A stretch of 32,707 nt of DNA, taken from Lactobacillus amylolyticus DSM 11664 (GTDB lineage Bacteria; Bacillota; Bacilli; Lactobacillales; Lactobacillaceae). Under the pieces are notes generated by a model. It saw nothing but the letters and a program-made list of their open reading frames with translations. It did not search any database and had not been told where the DNA came from. Below, piece after piece: positions 1-6,957 of the stretch (the first letter of the stretch is position 1; each line of letters opens with the position of its first letter). The stretch lies in contig NZ_ADNY01000007.1 of the NCBI RefSeq assembly GCF_000178475.1, positions 1 through 32,707 on the forward strand, given 5' to 3'. The position numbers and the translations under genes are program-made.

Positions 1-83
1 AGTTACTAACAAATTGAGGGTTTCAAAGTATATTTAATATTGTCAGCTGGCAAAACAAGAAAAAACAAGTAAGGAGACTAAAA

Positions 84-584
84 ATGTCTGAAGATATAAA
101 AAATAAGGTTGCAAGATTTCAAGCAACCCAAAATGTCAATAACAGTGTTACTACTCAAGTAGCTGCAAATAAATTAGGTAGTACTTTTGCTAATGTTCGT
201 GAAAATAAAAATACTCCTGTTCAGGTTTTGATGAACAAGGAACTTCCTGCATTAATTGGCTCGTATTATGTTTTAGTTTCTGCCGAATACCAAGAGACTA
301 CGGATAATGATTCTGGTGATGTGCATACTGCAACTGTCTACGTAGTAAAAACAATCTCCAAAAAATCAAAAGCTAAGGTAGGTACGTTGCTTACGATCAA
401 GGTCAAAGATAGTAAACCAATCATTAGCGATAATGAACTAACTAGTATTATGTTAGGAGAAGCGAAGCCTATTGTAGTTAGGTTTAAGGATATTGCACAT
501 TACGCGTATATCGGCGGCGAAAGCTTGAATGCAACAAAAGCAGAAAAAGTGAATATTTCTCCAATAGAAGCTTCAAAGCTATGA
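84..584 (+). CDS. Element-encoded hypothetical protein, 166 aa
   Basis: I do not recognise a named family. The product is soluble, with no signal peptide or membrane segment. It has a polar Asn/Thr-rich N-terminus (about residues 1-40) followed by a beta-rich body with alternating hydrophobic residues. An AAGGAG ribosome site lies 8 bases before the ATG. It overlaps the next gene by 4 bases (581-584), so the two are translationally coupled. Position just upstream of the motor gene suggests an accessory role in element replication or transfer, similar to the small genes ahead of orf21 in Tn916. That role is inferred from position only. Confidence 0.7.
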   Translation: MSEDIKNKVARFQATQNVNNSVTTQVAANKLGSTFANVRENKNTPVQVLMNKELPALIGSYYVLVSAEYQETTDNDSGDVHTATVYVVKTISKKSKAKVGTLLTIKVKDSKPIISDNELTSIMLGEAKPIVVRFKDIAHYAYIGGESLNATKAEKVNISPIEASKL

Positions 585-1117
585 TGAAATACGATACCAA
601 AAAAAGTAAAATTGTAGATTATATGGTAGATCTATATATTTTTGTCTTTTGTTTATTATTAGCTTTTATTATTGGTGCAATTGGATTCGTAATCACGCAT
701 AAAGCCAAGATATTTGATATCTGTTTATTAATAGGTATATTATATCCAGCTTTTAGAATTTTGAAAGCGACGTTAAGAGATGATAAAGAGCAAATTTATC
801 GCGATAAATTGCTTAAAGTAGCCAAATCAGCTAAGATCGTAAATTTAAGAACGCCAACATCTCTTTCAATGTTAATTGATAATCGTCAAGTATTAGATGG
901 ACCGATTTTTGAGGTGAAGTTTTTAAGAGACTTTGTTCAAATAAAAGTACTGCCAGATGGCTGTCCCAATGCTGATAATATTTATCAACTTCAACATAGG
1001 TTGGAAGAGCAATTTGGACTAACCGCACAATTAATCAGTAAGCGAGATTGCGCTATATATATGCTGTATTCTGAACCTAATCAAGGTAGAAGAATTTCCA
1101 ATGCAGATTTTAGATAA
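581..1117 (+). CDS. Membrane protein matching the N-terminal half of an FtsK/TcpA-type coupling protein
   Basis: The 178-residue product has two likely membrane helices (about residues 16-40 and 45-62). A cytoplasmic domain of about 110 residues follows, containing an alternating beta pattern. This is the layout of the N-terminal third of Tn916 Orf21/ICEBs1 ConQ-type coupling proteins: two helices, a small alpha/beta domain, then the ATPase. Here the ATPase is encoded by the next ORF, in another frame, overlapping this one by 17 bases (1101-1117). Together the two are about 445 aa, close to one full-length coupling protein (about 460 aa in Tn916). Either the protein works as two chains or the gene has been split; the tidy overlap favours a working pair. 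Confidence 0.6.
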   Translation: MMKYDTKKSKIVDYMVDLYIFVFCLLLAFIIGAIGFVITHKAKIFDICLLIGILYPAFRILKATLRDDKEQIYRDKLLKVAKSAKIVNLRTPTSLSMLIDNRQVLDGPIFEVKFLRDFVQIKVLPDGCPNADNIYQLQHRLEEQFGLTAQLISKRDCAIYMLYSEPNQGRRISNADFR

Positions 1118-1907
1118 TAAAGCCATATATATTGATTCCAATCATCCAATACCAGTAGTTAATTCTGCTGGTATTTTATTGATGGGATTACCTGGTACAG
1201 GTAAGACGTTTACAGGAACTCTTATAGCTTTGAGAATTATTCAAAAGTTTGGTGGATTGTTGGAAATTGCGGATAGTAAACGCAGTGATTTGTATAATTT
1301 GAAGAATTATCTTGTCAATGGTGAAAAACGTGTCTCTGCGACTCCTAATCAAATTGCACGTATGTTACGTATAGCAGTTCAGAATTTAAATAATCGCTAT
1401 GAACATTTCAATTATCATTGGGGATGGAACTGGTTAGATTATCATTTGCGACCAGTAGTAATTTTCCTAGATGAAACAAGTGCAACTTTAGCAGAGGCAA
1501 GTGAAAGCAAGAATTTGAAAAACGAGATACTTTCCTATTTAAAGCAGTTAATTTATCGTGGTCGACAATTAGGATACTTCTTGATTTTATCAGGGCAGAG
1601 ATTAAGTTCATATAGCATTGAGCGAGACATTACTTTAGAGTTATCTACTCGTATTGTTATGGGAGGGAATCCTGATTCTGATACTTTGAGAATGGCATTT
1701 CCGGGAGTAGATGTAAAATCATTAAGTATTCCTAAGTCGTTGCCAGGGCATGGATTAATTTATACTGATTTATCAGGTACTAGCACTCCGCAAGTTTTTG
1801 TATCAGATGATATTACAAATTTAGATATTCCTAAAACTTTAAATATTTTGGATACCAAAGCAAATAGAAGAAAATTTGCAGATGAAAGTAGTTATTGGAA
1901 ATGGTGA
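1101..1907 (+). CDS. FtsK/SpoIIIE-like DNA translocase motor domain
   Basis: This 268-aa P-loop ATPase probably pumps or delivers element DNA. It has a Walker A motif GLPGTGKT at residues 29-36 and a hydrophobic Walker B ending in DE (VVIFLDE, 119-125). An LSGQR segment at 163-167 matches the sensor region of FtsK/TcpA proteins. It lacks membrane helices; these sit in the preceding overlapping ORF. The start is ATG at 1101, with an AAGGTAGAAG stretch upstream as a weak ribosome site, so coupling to the preceding gene is likely. The stop codon falls inside the left arm of the origin-like inverted repeat at 1904. I am sure of the ATPase class and less sure whether it serves conjugation or partition. 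Confidence 0.8.
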   Translation: MQILDNKAIYIDSNHPIPVVNSAGILLMGLPGTGKTFTGTLIALRIIQKFGGLLEIADSKRSDLYNLKNYLVNGEKRVSATPNQIARMLRIAVQNLNNRYEHFNYHWGWNWLDYHLRPVVIFLDETSATLAEASESKNLKNEILSYLKQLIYRGRQLGYFLILSGQRLSSYSIERDITLELSTRIVMGGNPDSDTLRMAFPGVDVKSLSIPKSLPGHGLIYTDLSGTSTPQVFVSDDITNLDIPKTLNILDTKANRRKFADESSYWKW

Positions 1908-1970
1908 GCTGTAAAAATGGAATGGTTTTTAGCAGAGCGGCAGCTCACACCCAGTTAGTAGAACGGGGGT
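1904..1970 (+). other. Candidate oriT / double-strand origin between the motor and initiator genes
   Basis: Two nested inverted repeats are visible. GTGAGCTG (1904-1911) pairs with CAGCTCAC (1941-1948). Directly after it, ACCC (1949-1952) and GGGGGT (1965-1970) flank a GTTAG core. The second motif resembles the C-run/GTTAG/G-run hairpin of the oriT of ICEBs1 and Tn916, where the nick is made by a Rep_trans relaxase. The position is also the same: between the FtsK-like gene and the relaxase gene, ending 14 bases before the rep start. The nick position cannot be assigned from sequence alone. Confidence 0.55.
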
Positions 1971-1984
1971 AGTGCCAAATAAAA

Positions 1985-2779
1985 ATGAAAGCAATAAAGA
2001 ATATAAAAATTGACCAAATCCGCTTTACAGTTCCAATTAATGAAAGCTCCTTAAAAGATACAGATGAACCGAATGTCATTAAAGCAATTGACAGGTATTT
2101 CAAATTTAAATTACTTTTTGATAAACCGCTTAAAAAACCAACAGGGAAGAATGGTTATACTAATTCAATACTGTGGGGAGCCAGTGAACAAGGCGGATTA
2201 ATATCAGTAATGTATAATCCAACTCGTGCTGATATGGGAGTATTAATTGATTTTACCGCGACTGGAAAATATCTCTATGAATCTCTTTGCCAGCTTAATG
2301 GAATTGACGTTAATTGGCGAAAGATTATCACTGTAATCTATCAACGCTTTAAGGGGCATGCAACAAGAATTGACATTGCTATTGATTTAATTAATAAAGG
2401 TTATTCTGTAACTTCGATTTATGAAAAGTTAAAATCAGGTGAGTATGTATTTATTAATCCAATTAAGCAAAGAATCAACTTTAATCGAATCCAATACATT
2501 GGTAGAAGTGACGAAATTAATACTATTTATGTTGGAAGCAGATATTCCGATGTCTATTTACGAATTTATAATAAAAAAATTGAGCAGATGGATAATAAAG
2601 GTATCTATCATACTTTGGCAATTAATTGTCATGATTGGGTGAGAATTGAAGGGGAATTCAAGAATAAAGAGTGCCATAAAATTGGAGCTATGGTTTCAAC
2701 ATTGGCTGAAGATAATATTGAACCATATTTAGCCAGTTACGTTAATAAGCATTGGAAATTAGTTTTTAATAATGACTGA
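1985..2779 (+). CDS. Rep_trans-family replication initiator / relaxase, N-terminal and catalytic part
   Basis: The 264-residue protein has the hallmarks of the pT181 RepC/Tn916 Orf20/NicK family. These are an acidic metal-site motif RIDIAID (128-134), a GSRYSDVYLRIYNKK block (184-198) with a plausible nicking tyrosine at Y195, and an RIE motif at 220-222. Such proteins nick one strand and stay covalently attached to its 5' end to start rolling-circle replication or transfer. Family members are about 310-400 aa. This one stops early, and the next ORF, overlapping by 8 bases in another frame, resembles the missing C-terminal part. Its likely target is the repeat structure just upstream. Confidence 0.8.
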   Translation: MKAIKNIKIDQIRFTVPINESSLKDTDEPNVIKAIDRYFKFKLLFDKPLKKPTGKNGYTNSILWGASEQGGLISVMYNPTRADMGVLIDFTATGKYLYESLCQLNGIDVNWRKIITVIYQRFKGHATRIDIAIDLINKGYSVTSIYEKLKSGEYVFINPIKQRINFNRIQYIGRSDEINTIYVGSRYSDVYLRIYNKKIEQMDNKGIYHTLAINCHDWVRIEGEFKNKECHKIGAMVSTLAEDNIEPYLASYVNKHWKLVFNND

Positions 2780-3209
2780 GAAAAAAACAGATTATAAATT
2801 AACTCCTTTTTGGAAAGAAATTGCAGAAATTGTTAAAACACCTAGTTATAAAGGAGAAGAGATAAAATCAAATGGTGACTTTATCCTATATAGGAAGATA
2901 ATAACATTCTTATATAGAGGATCAGCGGGAACACTCTTTGAAATAAAACAAGCGTTAGGAGAAGAAAAATTAAAATCTTTTTTTGACTATTTAAATTTTT
3001 ATTTAAGCAATGCTGAAACGCCAGGGCATTATTATCCTTCTAAATTGGTGAATAAGCAGATTAGAGAAATAAAGCAAACTAGAGAACTGTTTGATTTGAA
3101 TGATACGTTAAATCAAATTAGCAAGGTTGAGTTTGAAAAACATGGTGATAAGAGTGCAAAGGGATGGTTACCAAATGAAAGTCCAAGAAAGAAAAAATTG
3201 GTTAAATAG
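2772..3209 (+). CDS. Probable C-terminal part of the split Rep initiator
   Basis: This 145-aa product starts with an ATG that overlaps the stop of the upstream ORF (2772-2779). It opens with a charged segment and the motif LTPFWKEI, like the post-catalytic segment of Rep_trans proteins (aromatic 'PFW/PWW' followed by helices). The rest is predicted helical with a lysine-rich tail. Catalytic ORF plus this ORF total about 408 aa, similar to Tn916 Orf20 (about 400). No independent catalytic motif is seen. It could instead be a separate small DNA-binding protein. Its 3' end overlaps the excisionase-like gene by 35 bases. Confidence 0.55.
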   Translation: MTEKKTDYKLTPFWKEIAEIVKTPSYKGEEIKSNGDFILYRKIITFLYRGSAGTLFEIKQALGEEKLKSFFDYLNFYLSNAETPGHYYPSKLVNKQIREIKQTRELFDLNDTLNQISKVEFEKHGDKSAKGWLPNESPRKKKLVK

Positions 3210-3414
3210 AAAAGCCCTAGCAGAAGCTCTAGGTATGAGTGAAACAACTCTTTGGCGAGTTATGAAGTCTAACCAAACTATTGCTAGGGTAAATAAGCTG
3301 AGGAAGTGCCCAACACATAGAAATTATGCAGGAGGACGTAAATATTACTTGGTAAATGAAGTTCAAGCCTGGATTGATTACATTGATGACTTTAATTTGA
3401 AAGAAAAGAGTTAA
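3175..3414 (+). CDS. Excisionase-like winged-helix protein
   Basis: This is a 79-aa basic protein beginning NWLNRKALAEALGMSETTL after its first residues: a MerR/Xis-type helix-turn-helix, followed by a basic wing and the segment YYLVNEVQAWID that closes such domains. I chose ATG 3175 because AAAGGGA lies 10 bases upstream; the longer ORF from 3127 has no such signal. Excisionases bend DNA at the element ends and tip the integrase toward excision. The gene sits directly before the integrase, as in Tn916-like elements. A terminator follows immediately. Confidence 0.75.
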   Translation: MKVQERKNWLNRKALAEALGMSETTLWRVMKSNQTIARVNKLRKCPTHRNYAGGRKYYLVNEVQAWIDYIDDFNLKEKS

Positions 3415-3428
3415 TCAGCTTATAATTT

Positions 3429-3457
3429 AGGAGTACCATATTTAGTACTCCTTTTTT
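3429..3457 (+). terminator. Rho-independent terminator between xis-like gene and integrase
   Basis: Perfect 8-bp stem AGGAGTAC / GTACTCCT (3429-3436, 3445-3452) with an 8-base loop and six T. It ends 4 bases before the integrase ribosome site, leaving no room for a promoter after it, so integrase mRNA must arise by read-through or from a promoter further upstream. Confidence 0.85.
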
Positions 3458-3476
3458 AATAGGGAGAATAAATAGA

Positions 3477-4688
3477 ATGGCAATCTTAAAAATCAAAAAA
3501 GGACAATACGAAGGAAAATATCGAATCAGAATACAACCTGTAGACCCTGTTACTGGTAAAAGAGTAACCATCCCTGTTGAATATGCTGATACACGTAAGG
3601 AAGCCAAGGAAAAAGAAAAGACTATGTGGTCAGAATATAAGGCTAATCTCCATTTGGGTGAAGGGGATGCAATTTTTACGGATTCATTTCAGAGGTATGT
3701 TAATCAACGGGCTAGTTCAATTAGCCCAGTTACCTTGAAGAATTGGCAAGAGTCAGCTAATGCTTTTAAGCAATATTTTGGAAAAGCTAAAGTTAAAGAT
3801 ATTACTACAGCATTAGTTTCAAGATATGCTCATGACTACGTAGACAAGAACAAAGCAACTGTTAGCAAATCTTCCACTATTGCTAAACATTTAATCCATA
3901 TGCGTAATTTCTTTAAATCAATTCAAGGTAAAGGGATAGAAGAAAATCCAGTGCCGGAAGCTCCATTGAAAGTGTTCTTTAGACAAAACGAATTTTCAAT
4001 TTCAAAAGATTGGTACATTTTTACTGATACCCAGTTAAATGAAATTAGAGCTTTAATTGAAAAGGATTTAGAGCATAGTTCCGTAGTGAATTGGAGTAGC
4101 AAACTAGCTATTTTAATTGAGAGTTATACTGGGATGCGTATAGGAGAATTACAAGCTATCAAGTTTAGCAATATAGTTTTTGAAAATAACGCTTGGACTT
4201 TCAAGATAAATGACAGTTGGTCAGATTACATGAGTGATTTTAACGGTAGTTTAAAGGCAAGACCTAAAGGTTATTCTAGGGTATTACCACCTGTACCTGA
4301 AGAAGTTGTAATATTGCTCAAGCGCTACAGGGACAAGCAGTCAGCCTTTCTAAAAGAACATGAACTTGATAATCCTTTGGACTTAGTTTTGATCAACTTG
4401 CATGACTATAAGAGCATATCTAGTAACAGACCGATTAGGCAGAAGAGTATTAATGATATGCTTAAAGAAATTTGTAAAAAACTTGGGATTGAAGCTAATG
4501 GTAAACAATTAAGCATGTATTCTTTTAGACATACAATGTGTACTAAATTAGCCAATACTCCAGGGATGTCATATCCATGGGCAGCTGAAAAGATGGGACA
4601 TTCACTTCAAATGTTTATGAATACTTATGTTGGAATCAATCCAGATATAGATAAGCAAATGACCCAATTATTAATAGGAGAAAAATAG
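3477..4688 (+). CDS. int: Tyrosine recombinase (integrase) of the element
   Basis: This 403-aa protein integrates and excises the element. It has an N-terminal arm-binding domain (about 1-60), a SAM-like core-binding domain (about 65-165) and a catalytic domain (about 180-400). Catalytic residues are R221 (TGMRIGEL), R351 within YSFRHT, H375 (KMGHS) and the nucleophile Y384 (NTYVG). The first position of the HxxR motif is Tyr348 instead of His, a variant found in several Tn916/phage-type integrases. AGGGAG lies 10 bases before the ATG. The gene is last in the element, next to the right attachment site, as is normal for integrases. Confidence 0.93.
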   Translation: MAILKIKKGQYEGKYRIRIQPVDPVTGKRVTIPVEYADTRKEAKEKEKTMWSEYKANLHLGEGDAIFTDSFQRYVNQRASSISPVTLKNWQESANAFKQYFGKAKVKDITTALVSRYAHDYVDKNKATVSKSSTIAKHLIHMRNFFKSIQGKGIEENPVPEAPLKVFFRQNEFSISKDWYIFTDTQLNEIRALIEKDLEHSSVVNWSSKLAILIESYTGMRIGELQAIKFSNIVFENNAWTFKINDSWSDYMSDFNGSLKARPKGYSRVLPPVPEEVVILLKRYRDKQSAFLKEHELDNPLDLVLINLHDYKSISSNRPIRQKSINDMLKEICKKLGIEANGKQLSMYSFRHTMCTKLANTPGMSYPWAAEKMGHSLQMFMNTYVGINPDIDKQMTQLLIGEK

Positions 4689-4811
4689 TTAAATGTGTTG
4701 ACTAAAGGCACATTTAAGTGCGAAGAAAGACTTACAAATATTGCTGTTATAGGGCTTAAAAGTGTTGAACTAAAAGCTTCTAGTTAGCATTAGAAAGATT
4801 CGTTTTTAATG

Positions 4812-4863
4812 ATTAACCTTGATTTATCAACGTTTTACGAAGATAAGTTAAGGTTAATTTTTT
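4812..4863 (+). terminator. Strong terminator downstream of int
   Basis: A 17-bp stem with a few mismatches (4812-4828 with 4842-4858; outer nine pairs ATTAACCTT/AAGGTTAAT perfect) is followed by six T. It ends the element operon about 50 bases before the host junction. Confidence 0.85.
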
Positions 4864-4911
4864 GTATAAAGGTAAATGATGCACAATAAGTGCACCCTGT
4901 TAATTTGTTAA

Positions 4912-4928
4912 AGTGCAATTTTTGCACG
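4912..4928. other. Putative right attachment core (attR)
   Basis: AGTGCAATTTTTGCACG contains GTGCA and TGCAC arms around a 5-base AT spacer, the shape of a tyrosine-recombinase core site. The TetR reading frame can be followed upstream only to 4912 and is then closed by TAA at 4909, so homology to the host gene ends exactly here. A related motif, TGCACAATAAGTGCA, lies just inside the element (about 4880-4894) and could be an arm site. The matching attL lies outside the window. Confidence 0.5.
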
Positions 4929-5426
4929 CGGTTTTTTTGAGAGTCGTACTTTTTATCTGCATTACAAAGACAAATATGATTTACTGGATAAGCTCGAGCA
5001 GAAATTATTTGATGATCTTAAAATCAATTTTCAAAAAGAGCGTCAAAGTATTATCAGAAAAGTAGTAAAGGATAAAACAGATCTGTGGCGTAAAAACTAT
5101 CTCTTTTTGAATGGAATTATAGGAGCAATTGATCAAGAACGTGATCTGTATAGGGTGCTTTTTTCAAATAATGGTGATCAGCGTTTTTGGCAAAAGCTGC
5201 GGGCGATCTTAACTAAAGAGATAAGAAGCAGAGCCCAGTTATATAACGTGCATCTTACTGATAAAATTCCATCATATTATGCCCAAGAATTGCTTATCGA
5301 TGGATTACTAAGTTTGATTAGGGCCTGGATAGACAATCCTCATCCCGAAAGCGTTGAACACTTTTCAAAGATTCTAAATTTTAGTCAAATGTTAGCGCCA
5401 ATAGATTTGCTTGAAAAAATTAGGAC

Positions 5427-5460
5427 AAAAAAGATCGAGCTATCAAAGCTCGATCTTTTT
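5427..5460. terminator. Bidirectional terminator between tetR remnant and acyltransferase remnant
   Basis: 10-bp perfect stem AGATCGAGCT / AGCTCGATCT (5432-5441, 5447-5456), flanked by A-run on the left and T-run on the right, so it can serve both convergent genes. Confidence 0.85.
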
Positions 5461-5461
5461 A

Positions 5462-6615
5462 TTAGGCAGCTTTTGCCTTTTTCTTTTTTCCAATTTGGTC
5501 GTCCAATCAAAATTCCTAATGGCGGAACCTTGAAGCAGAAGTAGGAAATGAGCCAAGCTACAGCAATTACGAATAGCAATCCAAAGGGCAACATGATCAA
5601 TAATTGCCAGCTTGGAACGTAAATGTTAACGGTTGTTAGGAAGTGATCCAGCAAAATTATTGGTGCAGTTTGAGTCAAATAAATACCGAATGATAATAAA
5701 GATGTCATTCTGACCAACTTGGAGAAGCGTTGCCACTTAGGTTGGGTTCTAACTTCTGCGTATTTCAATGAAACAGAGATCGCAGATAAGATGACTGCCG
5801 TTGAATAAACCATAATGTATGGTTGGTGAGCAAGCTGGGAAAGGTGACGATGGAAGTTCATGATTTTTGCGTTGAACAAGTATAGCGGAATTGTTCCCAA
5901 GCTAAGCAGGACAGTCGCTGAGTAGATCCAATAACGATATTTTCGAATCCATTTTTTAACAGTATCATAATGAATCCAAACATATCCACCTAGGACGAAA
6001 TAATCTTCGTAGAAGAAAACATTATTGCCGTAATACTTCAAGAGGAACGGCCAGCCAGCATGACTTTGATTTGGAAAAATCTACTTTACGTAGAACAGCA
6101 TGATCATTTGAATTGCAGCTGAAATTGCTAAAACGGTATTGTGATGGTCCTCAGTTTTCTTAAATAGCCAAACCAATAAAGGAAAGACCAGGTAGAACTG
6201 CATGGTGACATACAAATAGTAGAGGTAGAACTGTTTGGCATATAGTACATCGTTAAGCCAGGTAGTAAACCAGTTGTTCCAAGTGAAATCAGCTCTATGG
6301 AATAGCTACATGGTAATGAAAAGGGAAACTCCCATCCAGAATACGTAGGGGATACCAATATTGCCGATATGTTTTATCCAAAACTTCTTCAAATGAATTA
6401 TAATAAACCAAAAATAATACCAGAAACATAAAACCATATCGTGCAAAGTGCAGCATCATGTGACTGGCTAACATTAATTCATGTGAATGCGAGCCATTTA
6501 CGAAAGCGTCGGTATAATGCGATGTAACGTGTGTGGCGAGAACGGCCAACATGAAGAAACATCGCATTAGATCAACTTCGTATAAATAAACTCGATGTTT
6601 TTTCTCTGTTTTCAC
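5462..6615 (-). pseudogene. Acyltransferase-3 family membrane protein, broken in at least three places
   Basis: The intact gene would encode a 10-helix membrane O-acyltransferase (OafA/YrhL type) acting on cell-surface glycans. Start GTG at 6615 is set by AAAGGAG at 6624-6630; the N-terminus reads YLYEVDLMRCFFMLAVLATH, with the family histidine. The frame shifts near 6390-6398. It then continues as KKFWIKHIGNIGIPYVFW up to an in-frame TAG (6306-6308). Beyond it, LFHRADFTWNNWFTTWLNDV runs to a second TAG (6081-6083), and the C-terminal helices follow. A further slip in an A-rich run near 5490 would restore a lysine/alanine tail ending at TAA 5462-5464, just before the terminator. It is not functional as read. 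Confidence 0.85.
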
Positions 6616-6707
6616 AAATATAGCTCCTTTGAATACTAATATTAAAAAATTATAAACGGAAGATGTGATCAAAAAAACATAATAATGTTAACAAATGGTT
6701 ACAAAAT

Positions 6708-6742
6708 AAAGAACCAACTTACAATATGTAAGCTGGTTCTTT
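6708..6742. terminator. Bidirectional terminator-like hairpin
   Basis: A 15-bp stem with one mismatch, AAAGAACCAACTTAC / GTAAGCTGGTTCTTT, with a 5-base loop. No intact gene points at it from the left. It may be a relic of a lost gene, or a barrier ahead of the acyltransferase promoter region. Confidence 0.6.
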
Positions 6743-6916
6743 ACCAAAAAAATGCAAATAGAAGTTTAAATATAGAGTGAGGGGAAAGTGTAGAGAATAG
6801 GATGTATTTGGATAAATTTATGGAGTTATATATTCCCCTCTATTTATTAAGTACGTAAAAAAATCGATTTTTACCGAAAAAATTTCAATTTTTTTAAACG
6901 ACGACGTCTCATGGAG
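6743..6916. other. Gene-free AT-rich spacer with inverted repeats
   Basis: The stretch 6616-6957 holds no gene. Besides the two hairpins annotated separately it contains GAGGGGAA (6779-6786) and TTCCCCTC (6833-6840), a perfect 8-bp inverted repeat 46 bases apart. An AT-rich segment around a TCGA palindrome lies at about 6856-6885. I see no ORF with a ribosome site and no recognisable RNA family. Confidence 0.4.
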
Positions 6917-6955
6917 AAAAAAGCATGATATTGAATTTTTCAATACCATGCTTTT
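6917..6955 (-). terminator. Terminator of the cobalamin operon
   Basis: A 13-bp stem with one mismatch (GCATGGTATTGAA / TTCAATATCATGC on the minus strand) followed by a T-run, directly after the adenosyltransferase stop codon. Confidence 0.85.
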
Positions 6956-6957
6956 CT

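Larger units (their letters stand above)
1..4928. mobile_element. Right part of a small integrated plasmid/phage-like element (PAU- or mini-ICE-like)
   Basis: Seven co-directional genes run from before the window to an integrase that ends about 220 bases from the junction with a disrupted tetR gene. The order is small protein, membrane protein, FtsK-like motor, origin-like repeats, Rep_trans initiator, excisionase-like protein, tyrosine integrase. Tn916 and ICEBs1 also have an FtsK-like coupling protein, then oriT, then a Rep_trans relaxase. The set also matches what I recall of the 'potential autonomous units' of L. acidophilus (integrase, FtsK, replication protein). No conjugation pore genes are visible, so the unit may be mobilizable or simply self-replicating. 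The left end is outside the window. Confidence 0.8.
4912..5544 (+). pseudogene. TetR/AcrR-family regulator, 5' end removed by element insertion
   Basis: In frame from 4912 the sequence reads SAIFARGFFESRTFYLHYKD. This matches the recognition-helix part of TetR_N domains (pattern I-x-x-R-x-G-x-x-x-x-TFYxHY), then YDLLDKLEQKLFDDL and a helical ligand-binding domain. The N-terminal 25-30 residues and the start codon are absent. The first ATG (5107) lies deep in the ligand domain and has no good ribosome site, so this is a remnant. The frame also runs through the terminator at 5427-5460 and overlaps the acyltransferase 3' end, so the original stop may be lost as well. Read with the integrase context, the element most likely inserted into this gene. 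Confidence 0.75.

Noticed and set aside
3127..3174. Upstream ATG for the excisionase-like gene
   Set aside because: No ribosome site and extra residues do not match the family; ATG 3175 has AAAGGGA at proper distance.
4689..4911. CRISPR-like or repeat array from recurring TGCAC/GTGCA words near the element end
   Set aside because: Only a few short copies at irregular distances; better explained as integrase core and arm sites.
5107..5544. Complete 145-aa protein starting at ATG 5107
   Set aside because: Frame and TetR homology extend upstream to 4912, no ribosome site at 5107; it is the tail of a truncated regulator.
6128..6358. 76-aa ORF on the minus strand
   Set aside because: Out-of-frame shadow; the acyltransferase frame in the same stretch reads recognisable protein with one stop.
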